From Bacteroidota bacterium (GTDB taxonomy: Bacteria > Bacteroidota > Bacteroidia > Chitinophagales > Saprospiraceae): a stretch of DNA of 64,000 nt. Both the position numbers and the translations under genes were made by a program. The stretch spans positions 1 to 64,000 of the forward strand of contig PZPC01000012.1 in NCBI GenBank assembly GCA_003045895.1. Reading direction: 5' to 3'. Of this stretch, positions 29,238-36,928 are shown one piece after another. The notes under the pieces were generated by a model. The model saw only the letters and a program-made list of their open reading frames with translations, did no database searches and was not told the DNA's origin. Within the stretch, counting starts at the first letter, position 1, and the number at the start of each line of letters is the position of its first letter.

Positions 29238-30461
29238 TTAGCGACTGACCGTTTCTGCTGCTGCCCGCTTTACGCCCGGATAGGTAGCCAAAGCTACTTC
29301 CAGGCAATCCATGGCCGCCCCAAGATCCTGCTCATTGAGAACGTAGGCAATCCTAACTTCGTCGACTCCCAAACCAGGGGTAGCGTAGAATCCCTGGCCC
29401 GGCGAGAGCATGACCGTAGCTCCCTGGTAGCTGAACTCTTCTAGTAACCAACGACAAAAGTCTTCCGCAGAGTGGATGGGAAAGCGAGCAAAACAATAAA
29501 AGGCACCACCCGGAAGATAGGACGTAACCCCAGGCATAGCCTGCAGGCGCTGATAGACCAGGTCGCGGCGCTTTTCGTAGGCATCCTTTACTCCACTGAG
29601 GTAAGCGGTGTCTTCCTCTAGCATAAACTCCGACAATATTTGTCCCAATCCGGGCGGGCTAAGCCGCAGTTTGGCGTAGCGGGAAATGGCGTCCGTCACC
29701 TGGGTGTTGCGGGTCACCAGTGCTCCTACCCTGGCGCCACAGGCGCTGTAGCGTTTGGATACGGAATCAATCACAACAGCATGCTCCGCCAGGCCCGGAA
29801 GACTCAGGGCCGAAAGAAAAAGGTTGCCGTCATAACAAAACTCCCGGTAAACTTCGTCCGCACACAGAAACAGATCATGCTGCACAACCAGTTCAGTCAA
29901 AGCGTACAATTCTGCCGGCGAGTAGCTACAGCCGGTAGGATTGTTTGGATTTGTGATAAAAATAGCCTTGGTTCGCGGTGTTATTTTCGCAGCAAAAGCA
30001 GCCATCGAAGGGAGGGAGAACCCGTCTTCTATTTCACAAGTGATGGGAATGACCCGGATGTCGGCGATGTGTGCGAAACCGTTGTAATTGGCGTAGAACG
30101 GCTCCGGTACGATGATTTCATCCCCAGGATCCAGGCAAGCCAACATGAAAAACAGGATGGCCTCGGAACCTCCCGTGGTAACGATAATATTTTCGGTAAC
30201 CAGGTCAATATCGTAGCGCAGGTAGTAGTCGACCAGCGCTTGCCGATAACTCAAATTTCCTTCGGCGGGGCTGTAGGCCAGGATTTCGAGTGGAACCTCC
30301 CGGAATTTTTTGAGTGCAAGAGGCGGGGTCAGTATATCTGGTTGCCCAATGTTGAGGTGATAGACCTTACGCCCACGAACTTTGGCCGCATCAGCCAGCG
30401 GAATAAGCTTGCGAAAGGGCGATAATGGGACCGTGTGGCTGCGGTGAGATACAGTTGGCAT
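29238..30461 (-). CDS. Class I/II pyridoxal-phosphate aminotransferase
   Basis: Fold-type I aminotransferase of 407 aa, cytosolic. Motifs: LNIGQPD (substrate loop), VTTGGSEAI, EPFYANYN, NPNNPTGCSYS (PLP-binding Asn), DEVYREFCYDG with the ring-N Asp, the Schiff-base lysine in SVSKRYSACGARVG, and Arg in VDEVRIAYVL binding the substrate carboxylate. The broad AspC/AlaA family cannot be narrowed to one amino acid by eye. An upstream ATG at 30536 is rejected because a TATCTTTG promoter box lies inside that extension. It ends just before the yidC promoter region. Confidence 0.92.
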   Translation of the reverse strand: MPTVSHRSHTVPLSPFRKLIPLADAAKVRGRKVYHLNIGQPDILTPPLALKKFREVPLEILAYSPAEGNLSYRQALVDYYLRYDIDLVTENIIVTTGGSEAILFFMLACLDPGDEIIVPEPFYANYNGFAHIADIRVIPITCEIEDGFSLPSMAAFAAKITPRTKAIFITNPNNPTGCSYSPAELYALTELVVQHDLFLCADEVYREFCYDGNLFLSALSLPGLAEHAVVIDSVSKRYSACGARVGALVTRNTQVTDAISRYAKLRLSPPGLGQILSEFMLEEDTAYLSGVKDAYEKRRDLVYQRLQAMPGVTSYLPGGAFYCFARFPIHSAEDFCRWLLEEFSYQGATVMLSPGQGFYATPGLGVDEVRIAYVLNEQDLGAAMDCLEVALATYPGVKRAAAETVSR

Positions 30462-30513
30462 AGGTAAATTCCTGTGATCAATTTTTTCTTCTACGACATT
30501 TTTTGTCAGGCGG

Positions 30514-30521
30514 CAAAGATA
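30514..30521 (-). promoter_or_regulatory. -7 box for the aminotransferase gene
   Basis: TATCTTTG on the minus strand, 53 bp before the chosen ATG at 30461. It argues for that start over the longer frame. Confidence 0.6.
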
Positions 30522-30719
30522 AACTGCCTTGGTCATTTACCACCATCTTTGCACCTGGGAATATAGTTATTGATGTGCTAAATTTGTGTTTTCACCAGTT
30601 TTAAAAGCAGAAACGGGTAATTTGCGTCCTTTGTCGGCGCCAGCGAAAAAAGGCTAAGGTGTAAAAACGCATCTTTACGTTTTAATACGGCCCACGTCCG
30701 CTGGCGCTGCCCAGTAAAT

Positions 30720-32021
30720 ATGACCATGATGAAAAAAGAAGCTTTAGAATTAAATGCCGACTTTCAATACGCGCTTGATCGGATGGAAAAAAGCAAGGAT
30801 CTTCTTTTTATCACGGGTCGTGCCGGAACGGGAAAGTCGACCTTGCTGCAATTGTTTCGCCAAACTTCCCACAAAAAAATGGTGGTCCTCGCTCCTACCG
30901 GGGTGGCGGCCCTAAATGTAAAAGGGCAAACTATCCATTCTTTTTTTGGCTTTCCGCCGCGCCTGCTGGACGCCCGCAAGGATATTAAAAAACGGCGTTT
31001 TCGCAAGTTATACGAGCAACTGGACACCATTGTCATTGACGAAATCAGCATGGTTCGTGCAGATATGCTCGACAATATCGACTATTTCCTCCGGGTGAAT
31101 CGGGAAAATCCACAACCTTTTGGTGGCGTACAAATGGTATTTTTTGGCGATTTGTTTCAGTTGCCGCCCGTAGTGGCCACTGAATTGGAGCAACGAATGT
31201 TCCGAACAACCTACGAGTCGCCTTATTTCTTTTCCGCGCGCGTGATGGCCCCTCCCATCAGCATGGAAATGATAGAACTCCAGACTGTTTACCGCCAGGA
31301 AAACCGCTATTTCCTCAGGCTATTAGAGGCTATTCGGCTCAATAGAATGGATATGGAAGACTTGGAGGCCCTGAACGCCCGACACCTCCCGGACGCCGTC
31401 ACACCAGACTTTGCCATCACCCTGTCGGCTCGTAATGCCCAGGTCGATGCCATGAATAAAAAAGAACTGGACGCCATTCCGATGCCCGCCAAGCACTATC
31501 TGGCCAAAGTTACCGGTGAGTTTCCTGACCGGCTTTTTCCTACTGATCTGGCTTTGCTGCTCAAGCTCAATGCACAGGTCATGTTTTTACGCAATGATCC
31601 TGAAAAGCAGTACGTCAATGGCACGATTGGAAAAGTGGTCAAACTGGAGGACGAGTCGGTTACGGTGTTAATCGAGGAAGAGGGAGAGCCCCGCTACGTC
31701 AAAGTGGAACCTTACGAATGGGAAATTTTGCGGTATAAACTGGATGAGCAAAACCCCGAGGTAATCGCCACCGAGGGACTGGGGTCGTTTAAGCAATACC
31801 CCCTGCGCCTGGCCTGGGCCGTAACCATCCACAAAGCACAGGGAAAAACCATGGACAAAGTCGTTATTGACCTGGGGCGCGGCGCCTTTGAGCATGGTCA
31901 AACCTACGTTGCGCTCAGCCGTTGCCGTACACTCGAAGGGATTATTCTGAAATCCCCCTTACGCCCGCAGGATGTAATTACCGATGAAAGAGTGGTGAGC
32001 TATTATGAACGACAACAGTGA
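30720..32021 (+). CDS. SF1B DNA helicase, PIF1/RecD-like
   Basis: ATP-driven 5'-3' DNA helicase of superfamily 1B, 433 aa. Motif I TGRAGTGKST (about 33-42), Ia VLAPTGVAALNVKGQTIHSFF, II (Walker B) IDEISMVR, III GDLFQLPPV, IV-like VYRQENRYF, V AWAVTIHKAQGKTMDKV and VI YVALSRCR are all present. Compact form without accessory domains, as usual for bacterial PIF1-like proteins, which act on replication forks and G-quadruplexes. Other ATGs at 30726 and 30729 are possible starts. It is a single gene closed by a hairpin terminator; the 183 bp upstream show no clear promoter. Confidence 0.92.
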   Translation: MTMMKKEALELNADFQYALDRMEKSKDLLFITGRAGTGKSTLLQLFRQTSHKKMVVLAPTGVAALNVKGQTIHSFFGFPPRLLDARKDIKKRRFRKLYEQLDTIVIDEISMVRADMLDNIDYFLRVNRENPQPFGGVQMVFFGDLFQLPPVVATELEQRMFRTTYESPYFFSARVMAPPISMEMIELQTVYRQENRYFLRLLEAIRLNRMDMEDLEALNARHLPDAVTPDFAITLSARNAQVDAMNKKELDAIPMPAKHYLAKVTGEFPDRLFPTDLALLLKLNAQVMFLRNDPEKQYVNGTIGKVVKLEDESVTVLIEEEGEPRYVKVEPYEWEILRYKLDEQNPEVIATEGLGSFKQYPLRLAWAVTIHKAQGKTMDKVVIDLGRGAFEHGQTYVALSRCRTLEGIILKSPLRPQDVITDERVVSYYERQQ

Positions 32022-32022
32022 G

Positions 32023-32057
32023 AACCCGTCCGTGATCCGTCCTCCAAGACGGGTTTT
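32023..32057 (+). terminator. Hairpin terminator after the helicase gene
   Basis: AACCCGTC (32023-32030) pairs with GACGGGTT (32048-32055) across a 17 nt loop, followed by TT. It starts 2 bp after the stop codon. The T run is short, so termination may be partial. Confidence 0.55.
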
Positions 32058-32123
32058 GAAACAGGATGCAGGAAAATAAAAATAAGACCCGCCAGGCTAT
32101 AATATTAAAATACCGCAGAAAAA

Positions 32124-32156
32124 TTTGGGATATTCACCGCTAGCCGTATAAATTTG
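32124..32156 (+). promoter_or_regulatory. Canonical promoter for the 47-residue membrane microprotein
   Basis: TTTG at 32124-32127, 21 bp spacer, TAAATTTG at 32149-32156, then ATG 24 bp downstream at 32180. Confidence 0.7.
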
Positions 32157-32179
32157 ACTAAACTAGAAAAAAAACGAAC

Positions 32180-32323
32180 ATGTCAACCAGAAAAACAAAG
32201 TCAAGAAAGCAACAACGTATCGAGGCTAAAGATGAAAAAGCCAATCGTAAGTTTGCCCTAATAACCATTGCAGTGACCATCATCCTACTGATTATCATGT
32301 ATTTCACTTACTCTGGGTTTTAG
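32180..32323 (+). CDS. 47-residue single-pass membrane microprotein
   Basis: A short frame from ATG to TAG. The first 24 residues are strongly basic (STRKTKSRKQQRIEAKDEK). They are followed by one hydrophobic helix at about 25-41 (FALITIAVTIILLIIMYF) and the tail TYSGF. The positive-inside rule puts the N-terminus in the cytosol. A near-perfect phylum-type promoter lies just upstream and a long inverted repeat just downstream, so the frame sits in its own transcription unit. Small proteins with this layout often bind and regulate membrane complexes, but no family is recognised and no function is proposed. Confidence 0.7.
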   Translation: MSTRKTKSRKQQRIEAKDEKANRKFALITIAVTIILLIIMYFTYSGF

Positions 32324-32328
32324 TTAAA

Positions 32329-32391
32329 TGTCTGTTGGGTTTTCCTTAAATGGTCCTTAACGGCCTGACCGCCTGGAAAACCCAATAGACA
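32329..32391. repeat. 17 bp inverted repeat between convergent genes
   Basis: Arms 32329-32345 and 32375-32391 (TGTCTgTTGGGTTTTCC) pair with one mismatch across a 29 nt spacer. It fills the gap between the membrane microprotein (stop 32323) and the convergent DksA-like gene (stop 32393). It may end both transcripts without a T run, or protect 3' ends. Confidence 0.7.
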
Positions 32392-32392
32392 A

Positions 32393-32617
32393 TTAGCGGG
32401 CACAGTTTACACCGTAGGGACTTTGCGGCATTAGGACAACCCGCATAGGAGGAATGGCCTGATCGCACTTTTGGCAGCGACCAAAATCTGTTTTGTCGAT
32501 CCGATGAAGTGCATGTTGGAGTTTGCCGAATTTGTCTTTTGCTTGCCGCAGCGCCGACTCGACCACGCGCTTGTCTGTTTCTATCCTTTGTTTAGCGCCC
32601 TCGCAAGCCCAATTCAA
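32393..32617 (-). CDS. Truncated DksA/TraR-type zinc-finger protein with incomplete zinc site
   Basis: At most 74 aa. The C-terminal half follows the Bacteroidota DksA/TraR pattern: SALRQAKDKFGKLQHALHRI, FGRCQKCDQAIPPMRVVLMP, and a final NCAR. The usual second CxxC is reduced to a single Cys (YGVNC where family members read CVNC), leaving three of four zinc ligands. The N-terminal part carrying the coiled-coil start is missing: an in-frame stop lies upstream at 32654, and the first start is TTG at 32617. That TTG overlaps the 3' end of the phosphoesterase gene by 26 nt; a GTG at residue 18 is an alternative. It may be a short functional regulator of RNA polymerase or a decaying remnant. Confidence 0.6.
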   Translation of the reverse strand: MNWACEGAKQRIETDKRVVESALRQAKDKFGKLQHALHRIDKTDFGRCQKCDQAIPPMRVVLMPQSPYGVNCAR

Positions 32618-33089
32618 TGACCTGGACGTCGTGAAATTGACCGGCAGTGATGCTCAAACGTACCAGTGTTTTAATTTTGTGCAACCCTTGCTGGCCGCAA
32701 GCACCAGGATTAATATGCAATAAATTCCGTTGCTTATCGGGCATTATCTTTAGGATATGAGAATGACCGCAGATGTATAAATGCGGCTTAAAGTCGTCGA
32801 GAAGCGCTTTCACCCTCATCGTATAACGCCCCGGATACCCCCCAATATGGGTCATAAAAACCCGGGCTCCCGCTGCTTCAAACAATTGATTTTCGGGGTA
32901 ACGGTGCCGGATGGCGGGTTCGTCGATATTTCCGTAAACCGCCCTAACGGGTCGAAAAGCTTCCAACGCTTCCATCAGCGCCAGGTTTCCGATATCCCCA
33001 GCATGCCAAATTTCATCTACCTCGGCAAAATGCTGAAAAACTTTGTCATCCAGGAAACCGTGGGTGTCACTCATTAACCCTATCCTCAT
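32592..33089 (-). CDS. YfcE-type metallophosphoesterase
   Basis: Two-metal phosphodiesterase of the calcineurin-like YfcE/MJ0936 group, 165 aa, cytosolic. All metal-ligand motifs are present: LMSDTHG (7-10), WHAGDIGN, VYGNID, FMTHIGGYPGRY and ICGHSH. The short length and NPGACGQQG near the end are typical of this family. The natural substrate is unknown; members hydrolyse model phosphodiesters. The ATG at 33089 starts exactly at MRIGLMSDTHG. Its 3' end overlaps the DksA-like frame. Confidence 0.92.
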   Translation of the reverse strand: MRIGLMSDTHGFLDDKVFQHFAEVDEIWHAGDIGNLALMEALEAFRPVRAVYGNIDEPAIRHRYPENQLFEAAGARVFMTHIGGYPGRYTMRVKALLDDFKPHLYICGHSHILKIMPDKQRNLLHINPGACGQQGLHKIKTLVRLSITAGQFHDVQVIELGLRGR

Positions 33090-33098
33090 TATCAGGTA

Positions 33099-33926
33099 TT
33101 AATACGTATTAGGCACCATAACGTAGCCATTTACCGCGGCGTTGGCTAAATCATTGTAATCCATCCACAGATAACCATTGTTGCCCCAGGTGCTTCCCCA
33201 GCTACTCATGACCTCAAAAGCCTGTTCATTTTCGTCGTAACCGATGATGAGCAAAGCGTAGGCTTTTGGCGTGCTCGTTGATACCGGTTCCCAACGCAAT
33301 GTTTGGGTTAGTGCCGGAAAAGCATCATTGGCCTGGAGTTCAATGAGAACAGGATTACCCCGCATGAGTGCTTTACGAATTTCGAAAATTTTCTCCCGGG
33401 TTGAGGCAAAAGGCTGGAAAAGATGCAGAAAATTATTGATCTGGAATTTATTGGTAGCATATACAGTAGCAGATATTTGGGCCGCGTCGTAAGGTACGAT
33501 GGCAGCACTAACGGTTCCGTATTGTACCAAAAACCGAAGTCCTTCCTCCAGTGAAGTACGTTGCCCCTGAGACTGTAGGCTAAGAGAGATGTAGTCGGGG
33601 CTCAGGTTGTCTTTAAAATTCCTACTTATATTTACGTAGTACTCCAGGCAGCTGGCCAGCATATAACTCCAATCCATCCCCCGAAACCCCATTTTTCGTA
33701 CGGGCATCATGTAAGGTTTCAGGTTCTGTTGCTCCTGGGTCATCCGGGCATTGTTGCCAACACCGGCAACGGTTGCCATGAGTTGGTCAAATAAGGCCGT
33801 ATTGGAAACACCCAGTGCTTGCACCTGATTGGCATCTCGTTTTGCCACTTGCGGGGTAGGTTGTGCCAACAGGGTACCTACACATAAAAAGCCTATTACC
33901 AAGGCGGTAAATTTTGTCTGTAACAT
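33099..33926 (-). CDS. Secreted papain-fold (C1A) protein lacking the catalytic residues
   Basis: 275 aa with signal peptide MLQTKFTALVIGFLCVGTLLA. The papain-family framework is clear at the C-terminus: SSWGSTWGNNGYLWM (241-255) matches the Asn-site block NSWGxxWGxxGY, and KAYALLIIGYDE (221-232) matches the His-site block HAVxxVGY. FRGMDWSYMLASC (81-93) fits the Cys-site block GSCWAFA. At the catalytic positions themselves the protein has Asp85 for Cys, Tyr223 for His and Ser241 for Asn, so it cannot be a cysteine protease by the usual mechanism. It is probably a binding or regulatory pseudopeptidase in the periplasm or outside. An extended frame to 34097 lacks a signal peptide and is rejected. 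Confidence 0.75.
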   Translation of the reverse strand: MLQTKFTALVIGFLCVGTLLAQPTPQVAKRDANQVQALGVSNTALFDQLMATVAGVGNNARMTQEQQNLKPYMMPVRKMGFRGMDWSYMLASCLEYYVNISRNFKDNLSPDYISLSLQSQGQRTSLEEGLRFLVQYGTVSAAIVPYDAAQISATVYATNKFQINNFLHLFQPFASTREKIFEIRKALMRGNPVLIELQANDAFPALTQTLRWEPVSTSTPKAYALLIIGYDENEQAFEVMSSWGSTWGNNGYLWMDYNDLANAAVNGYVMVPNTY

Positions 33927-34078
33927 ATCGTTTTTTTGGTGCAGTAGCCTCTTGCTGCAGGAATTGGAATAGTGTCGTGTAGCTTTTCCAGTGTTGTGTT
34001 GTTTAAACGTTGGGAAGGTTTTAGTTGGTATGTAGCAGGGCCCTTTTGCCAAGCGATTTTTCGACGGTAGGCCGGGAC

Positions 34079-34108
34079 AAAAAAAAAGCCACACCACCGG
34101 GTGTGACT
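34079..34108 (-). terminator. Terminator of the 831-residue T9SS-substrate gene
   Basis: Nine-pair stem (34087-34095 with 34100-34108, one G-T wobble), 4 nt loop, then nine T on the minus strand. It lies 47 bp past the stop codon at 34155. Confidence 0.85.
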
Positions 34109-34154
34109 TTAGAATGATATAATTCCACGAATAAAAAACAGTTGAAAAATGCGC

Positions 34155-36650
34155 CTAGCGCATCACCTCAATCTTGCGATTGAGCATTCCTTTTTCGCCG
34201 GCTACACTGAGAATATAAATCCCGGTAGGAAGCTGGCTCACATCAAGCGTTGTCTGGTTGGTACGCAGGCCAGACTGGTGTTGTACCACCTGCCCCATGA
34301 GCGTACTCAGGGTGAGTTGTTCGAATTCCTGTTGCCCGTTCAAATGCACGGTTACGTAATCGCCGCTCGGATTTGGGAAGGTCTTCAGTTGGTCATCATT
34401 CCAGGCACTGGTTTCAGCTTCTTCGCTGGCCAATTTGACCCGCAATTGGAATGGGCGAACCCGAACAGCACTGTACTGACCATTTTTATCCATACTTACA
34501 CCCGCATCGCCACCAAATTGCAACAGCATTTCCTCTTCATCTGAGCGGAAGCCAATAATGTCATCAACAATGACCCCCAGTGTTCCCAACTCACCATGGC
34601 CACTGGCTACCAGTCCGCTGGTACGGGTATAGCCCGCCTCGAACAGCCCATTAAGGTTGTTGTGGTCCATGAACAGTACCGGAGAATCGTAGGCCAAAAA
34701 ATTGTCGTTGCGCCAATTGACCTGAACACTTTCAGCCGCAATGGCGTCCGGATTGTAGTTGAAGGGAAACACAAAACCGTAAATATCTTCGGCAGGCTGG
34801 GCTGGTGTACCCACCTTGATCGAGAACTCAACGTAATCGCCAGGATTGATAAACAGCGGCCCCTCGAGGATAAATTCGTAAGGAGCGTATGGCATTACTG
34901 CTGGCACCATATTATGGGTGCGACCATAGAAAGACCGGATAGCCACCGTATCGGCAGCAGTGACAATGCTATTGCCGTCCGCATCTATATGTTTGACATT
35001 GGCCGTGTATTCTCCACTGGCAAACAGGTCACTCCAGTCTTCGGCATACTGGCCGTACCATACCTCAAAAGTAGCGCCGATACGTTCGGTGCCTATTTCC
35101 CCCATGCTCCGGCCGATGGGAAGCAAGTCGGTCATGTTGACAATGCCATCCGCATTGGTATCACCGGCCCAAACACAATCCCCTACGCATACGGGTTCAT
35201 CCCCCGTGCCGATGTCCAGAATGGTCATCCATATTTTCACCTGTTTGCTCACTAGACAGTCTTCCGACCCCGGTGTAATATCGCGTAAACAGTAGGTTAT
35301 TTCAATCTGATCCAAACCTTCCTGCACCCCATCGTTGGGGATGTAGATCAAGATGTTATTGCCCTGAACCGGAACGCCATTGATCAAGGTATCGACGGCA
35401 CCCGGTAAAAAGAGGGTTTGCCCCAATTGCCCCTGGGAAGAAACATGGAACGTAAAGGTCGATACCGGTACGTTGTAACCAATAATGATGGGCGTTCCTT
35501 TGGGAGTAGCCATTTCAAAAGTAGTCCGGTCTGGAGCGAAGTTGCTGACAAAAACAGTAACGGTAGCAATTTCAGCTGTACCCGCACAACCACTGGCAAA
35601 AGAGCGGTAGGTAAACTGGTCAACCCCAACAAAACCAGGATCGGGGGTATAGATTATCTGATTGCCGGTAATGCTGGCGGTACCATGACTAGCCTGGGAA
35701 TAAACGCTAAAACCACAAGTGCCAACGGAAAAGTCGTTGGTTTTGACCGGAATGGTAACTTCCGAGTTGGTCGTGGTAAAAGCCCGGTCATCGAAGGCGA
35801 AGACATTGCTGGCCAGGTTAAGGACTTCAATGACGTAAAAAATAGCGTGATTGCCATCGGTAAACCGAATGGTATCTGGTCCGACATAATTGTTGGCCGG
35901 GGTATAATCGGGTACATCTGCCCCTGCGTCAAAAATGCCGTTGGCGGGTCCTTGGGTAAGGATAAAGTCGGCAGGAACAAGAATGAACTGCGCTTCATTT
36001 TTCTTGGTAAACACCTGAATGACCTCATCTGCTGTCGCTGGTGCGGTGTCCATAACCGTGATACTTACCGTACCATCATCACAGTCGCCGGCGCCATTGC
36101 ACAGGGCATAATTGAAATGCGCAAGCCCCTTAAAACCGGGGTTGGGGGTAAAAGCAATCAGACCGGTAGTAGGATTAAACGAGGCTGTTCCGTGATTGAT
36201 GGCCGGAACGGCTTGCAATACCTTAATTCCATTGCTACTGATGTCATTCGCCAAAACGTCCACAACCACCGGTTCATTGATGTGGGTAACGGCATAATCG
36301 TGATAAGCCCGAATCAGCGCCGGCGCGATTATAACGGAAACATCCAGATAGGTGACGTGCGGAACGGGCGTTACCTCCCAACGAACAATCCGGAAGTGAT
36401 CCGTGCCCGTAAAATCCTGGTTAGGCGTGTAAGTCAGGCGATAATGAAAAGAGGAGGTGGTTACCCAAGCCACCGTTCCGTTGGTAGGTTGGGAGTTCCC
36501 GGGAATGGATGGAGAGTTCGGACGCGACGTGAAGTCGTACTGAATCGCCGTGTTTTGGTACGTAATGAGGTCTATTGCTTGCCCTGCACCCAACAGGGGC
36601 AAGAACAGCAAAGCCAGCATAACGGAAAGGTTAGGTAGATTTATATTCAT
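34155..36650 (-). CDS. Large secreted T9SS substrate with cadherin-like, dockerin-like and cohesin-like modules
   Basis: 831 aa. After the signal peptide (1-25), four Ig/cadherin-like repeats follow, each with a beta-rich unit closing on TPNPGFKG or TPDPGFVGVDQFTYR. A two-loop dockerin-like segment comes next: GDTNADGIVNMTDLLPIGRS at about 506-525 and HIDADGNSIVTAADTVAIRS at about 554-573. A cohesin-like beta-sandwich is at about 602-700 (NPGDYVEFSIKVGTP, EDIYGFVFPFNYNPDAI, SGHGELGTLGVIVDD). The type A T9SS C-terminal domain runs from about 757 (FPNPSGDYVTVHL to MLNRKIEVMR). It should be exported by T9SS and attached to or released from the cell. No carbohydrate-active domain is visible, so an adhesion or scaffold role is inferred. 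A strong terminator follows. Confidence 0.85.
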   Translation of the reverse strand: MNINLPNLSVMLALLFLPLLGAGQAIDLITYQNTAIQYDFTSRPNSPSIPGNSQPTNGTVAWVTTSSFHYRLTYTPNQDFTGTDHFRIVRWEVTPVPHVTYLDVSVIIAPALIRAYHDYAVTHINEPVVVDVLANDISSNGIKVLQAVPAINHGTASFNPTTGLIAFTPNPGFKGLAHFNYALCNGAGDCDDGTVSITVMDTAPATADEVIQVFTKKNEAQFILVPADFILTQGPANGIFDAGADVPDYTPANNYVGPDTIRFTDGNHAIFYVIEVLNLASNVFAFDDRAFTTTNSEVTIPVKTNDFSVGTCGFSVYSQASHGTASITGNQIIYTPDPGFVGVDQFTYRSFASGCAGTAEIATVTVFVSNFAPDRTTFEMATPKGTPIIIGYNVPVSTFTFHVSSQGQLGQTLFLPGAVDTLINGVPVQGNNILIYIPNDGVQEGLDQIEITYCLRDITPGSEDCLVSKQVKIWMTILDIGTGDEPVCVGDCVWAGDTNADGIVNMTDLLPIGRSMGEIGTERIGATFEVWYGQYAEDWSDLFASGEYTANVKHIDADGNSIVTAADTVAIRSFYGRTHNMVPAVMPYAPYEFILEGPLFINPGDYVEFSIKVGTPAQPAEDIYGFVFPFNYNPDAIAAESVQVNWRNDNFLAYDSPVLFMDHNNLNGLFEAGYTRTSGLVASGHGELGTLGVIVDDIIGFRSDEEEMLLQFGGDAGVSMDKNGQYSAVRVRPFQLRVKLASEEAETSAWNDDQLKTFPNPSGDYVTVHLNGQQEFEQLTLSTLMGQVVQHQSGLRTNQTTLDVSQLPTGIYILSVAGEKGMLNRKIEVMR

Positions 36651-36831
36651 GGATCGTGGATTATAACAACATTCTTAGGGCACAATATACAATAAAATCT
36701 AATGTTTACACAATATTTTCGAGGGACTTTTTAGCCCCCTCCTTATTCCTTCACCTCCAGCTGTTTTTACCTGGCAAAAAGTCGCTTGCCGAACCTCAAT
36801 TTTATCTCTTTTTTAATAAAAAAAACAATTG

Positions 36832-36862
36832 TTGGCAGCAGGTGTTTTTTTTTATAAATTTG
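36832..36862 (+). promoter_or_regulatory. Promoter for the 477-residue helical protein
   Basis: TTG at 36832-36834, 20 bp spacer, TAAATTTG at 36855-36862, with an AT-rich leader of about 60 nt before the GTG at 36929. Confidence 0.65.
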
Positions 36863-36928
36863 TGAACGCTATTCAGGTCACTTTTTTATGATAAATAATT
36901 AATAACCAACTATTTAATATTTGAATCT

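Noticed and set aside
29156-29248. 30-codon GTG frame between yidC and the aminotransferase
   Set aside because: It looks protein-like, but has no promoter and overlaps the 3' end of the aminotransferase gene; kept out for lack of support.
33927-34097. 57-codon N-terminal extension of the papain-fold protein
   Set aside because: Signal peptide begins at the internal ATG at 33926; the extension is basic with no pattern.
35418-36638. 406-codon open frame antisense to the T9SS substrate
   Set aside because: Shadow of a Thr/Val-rich gene; composition is odd for a protein and there is no start context.
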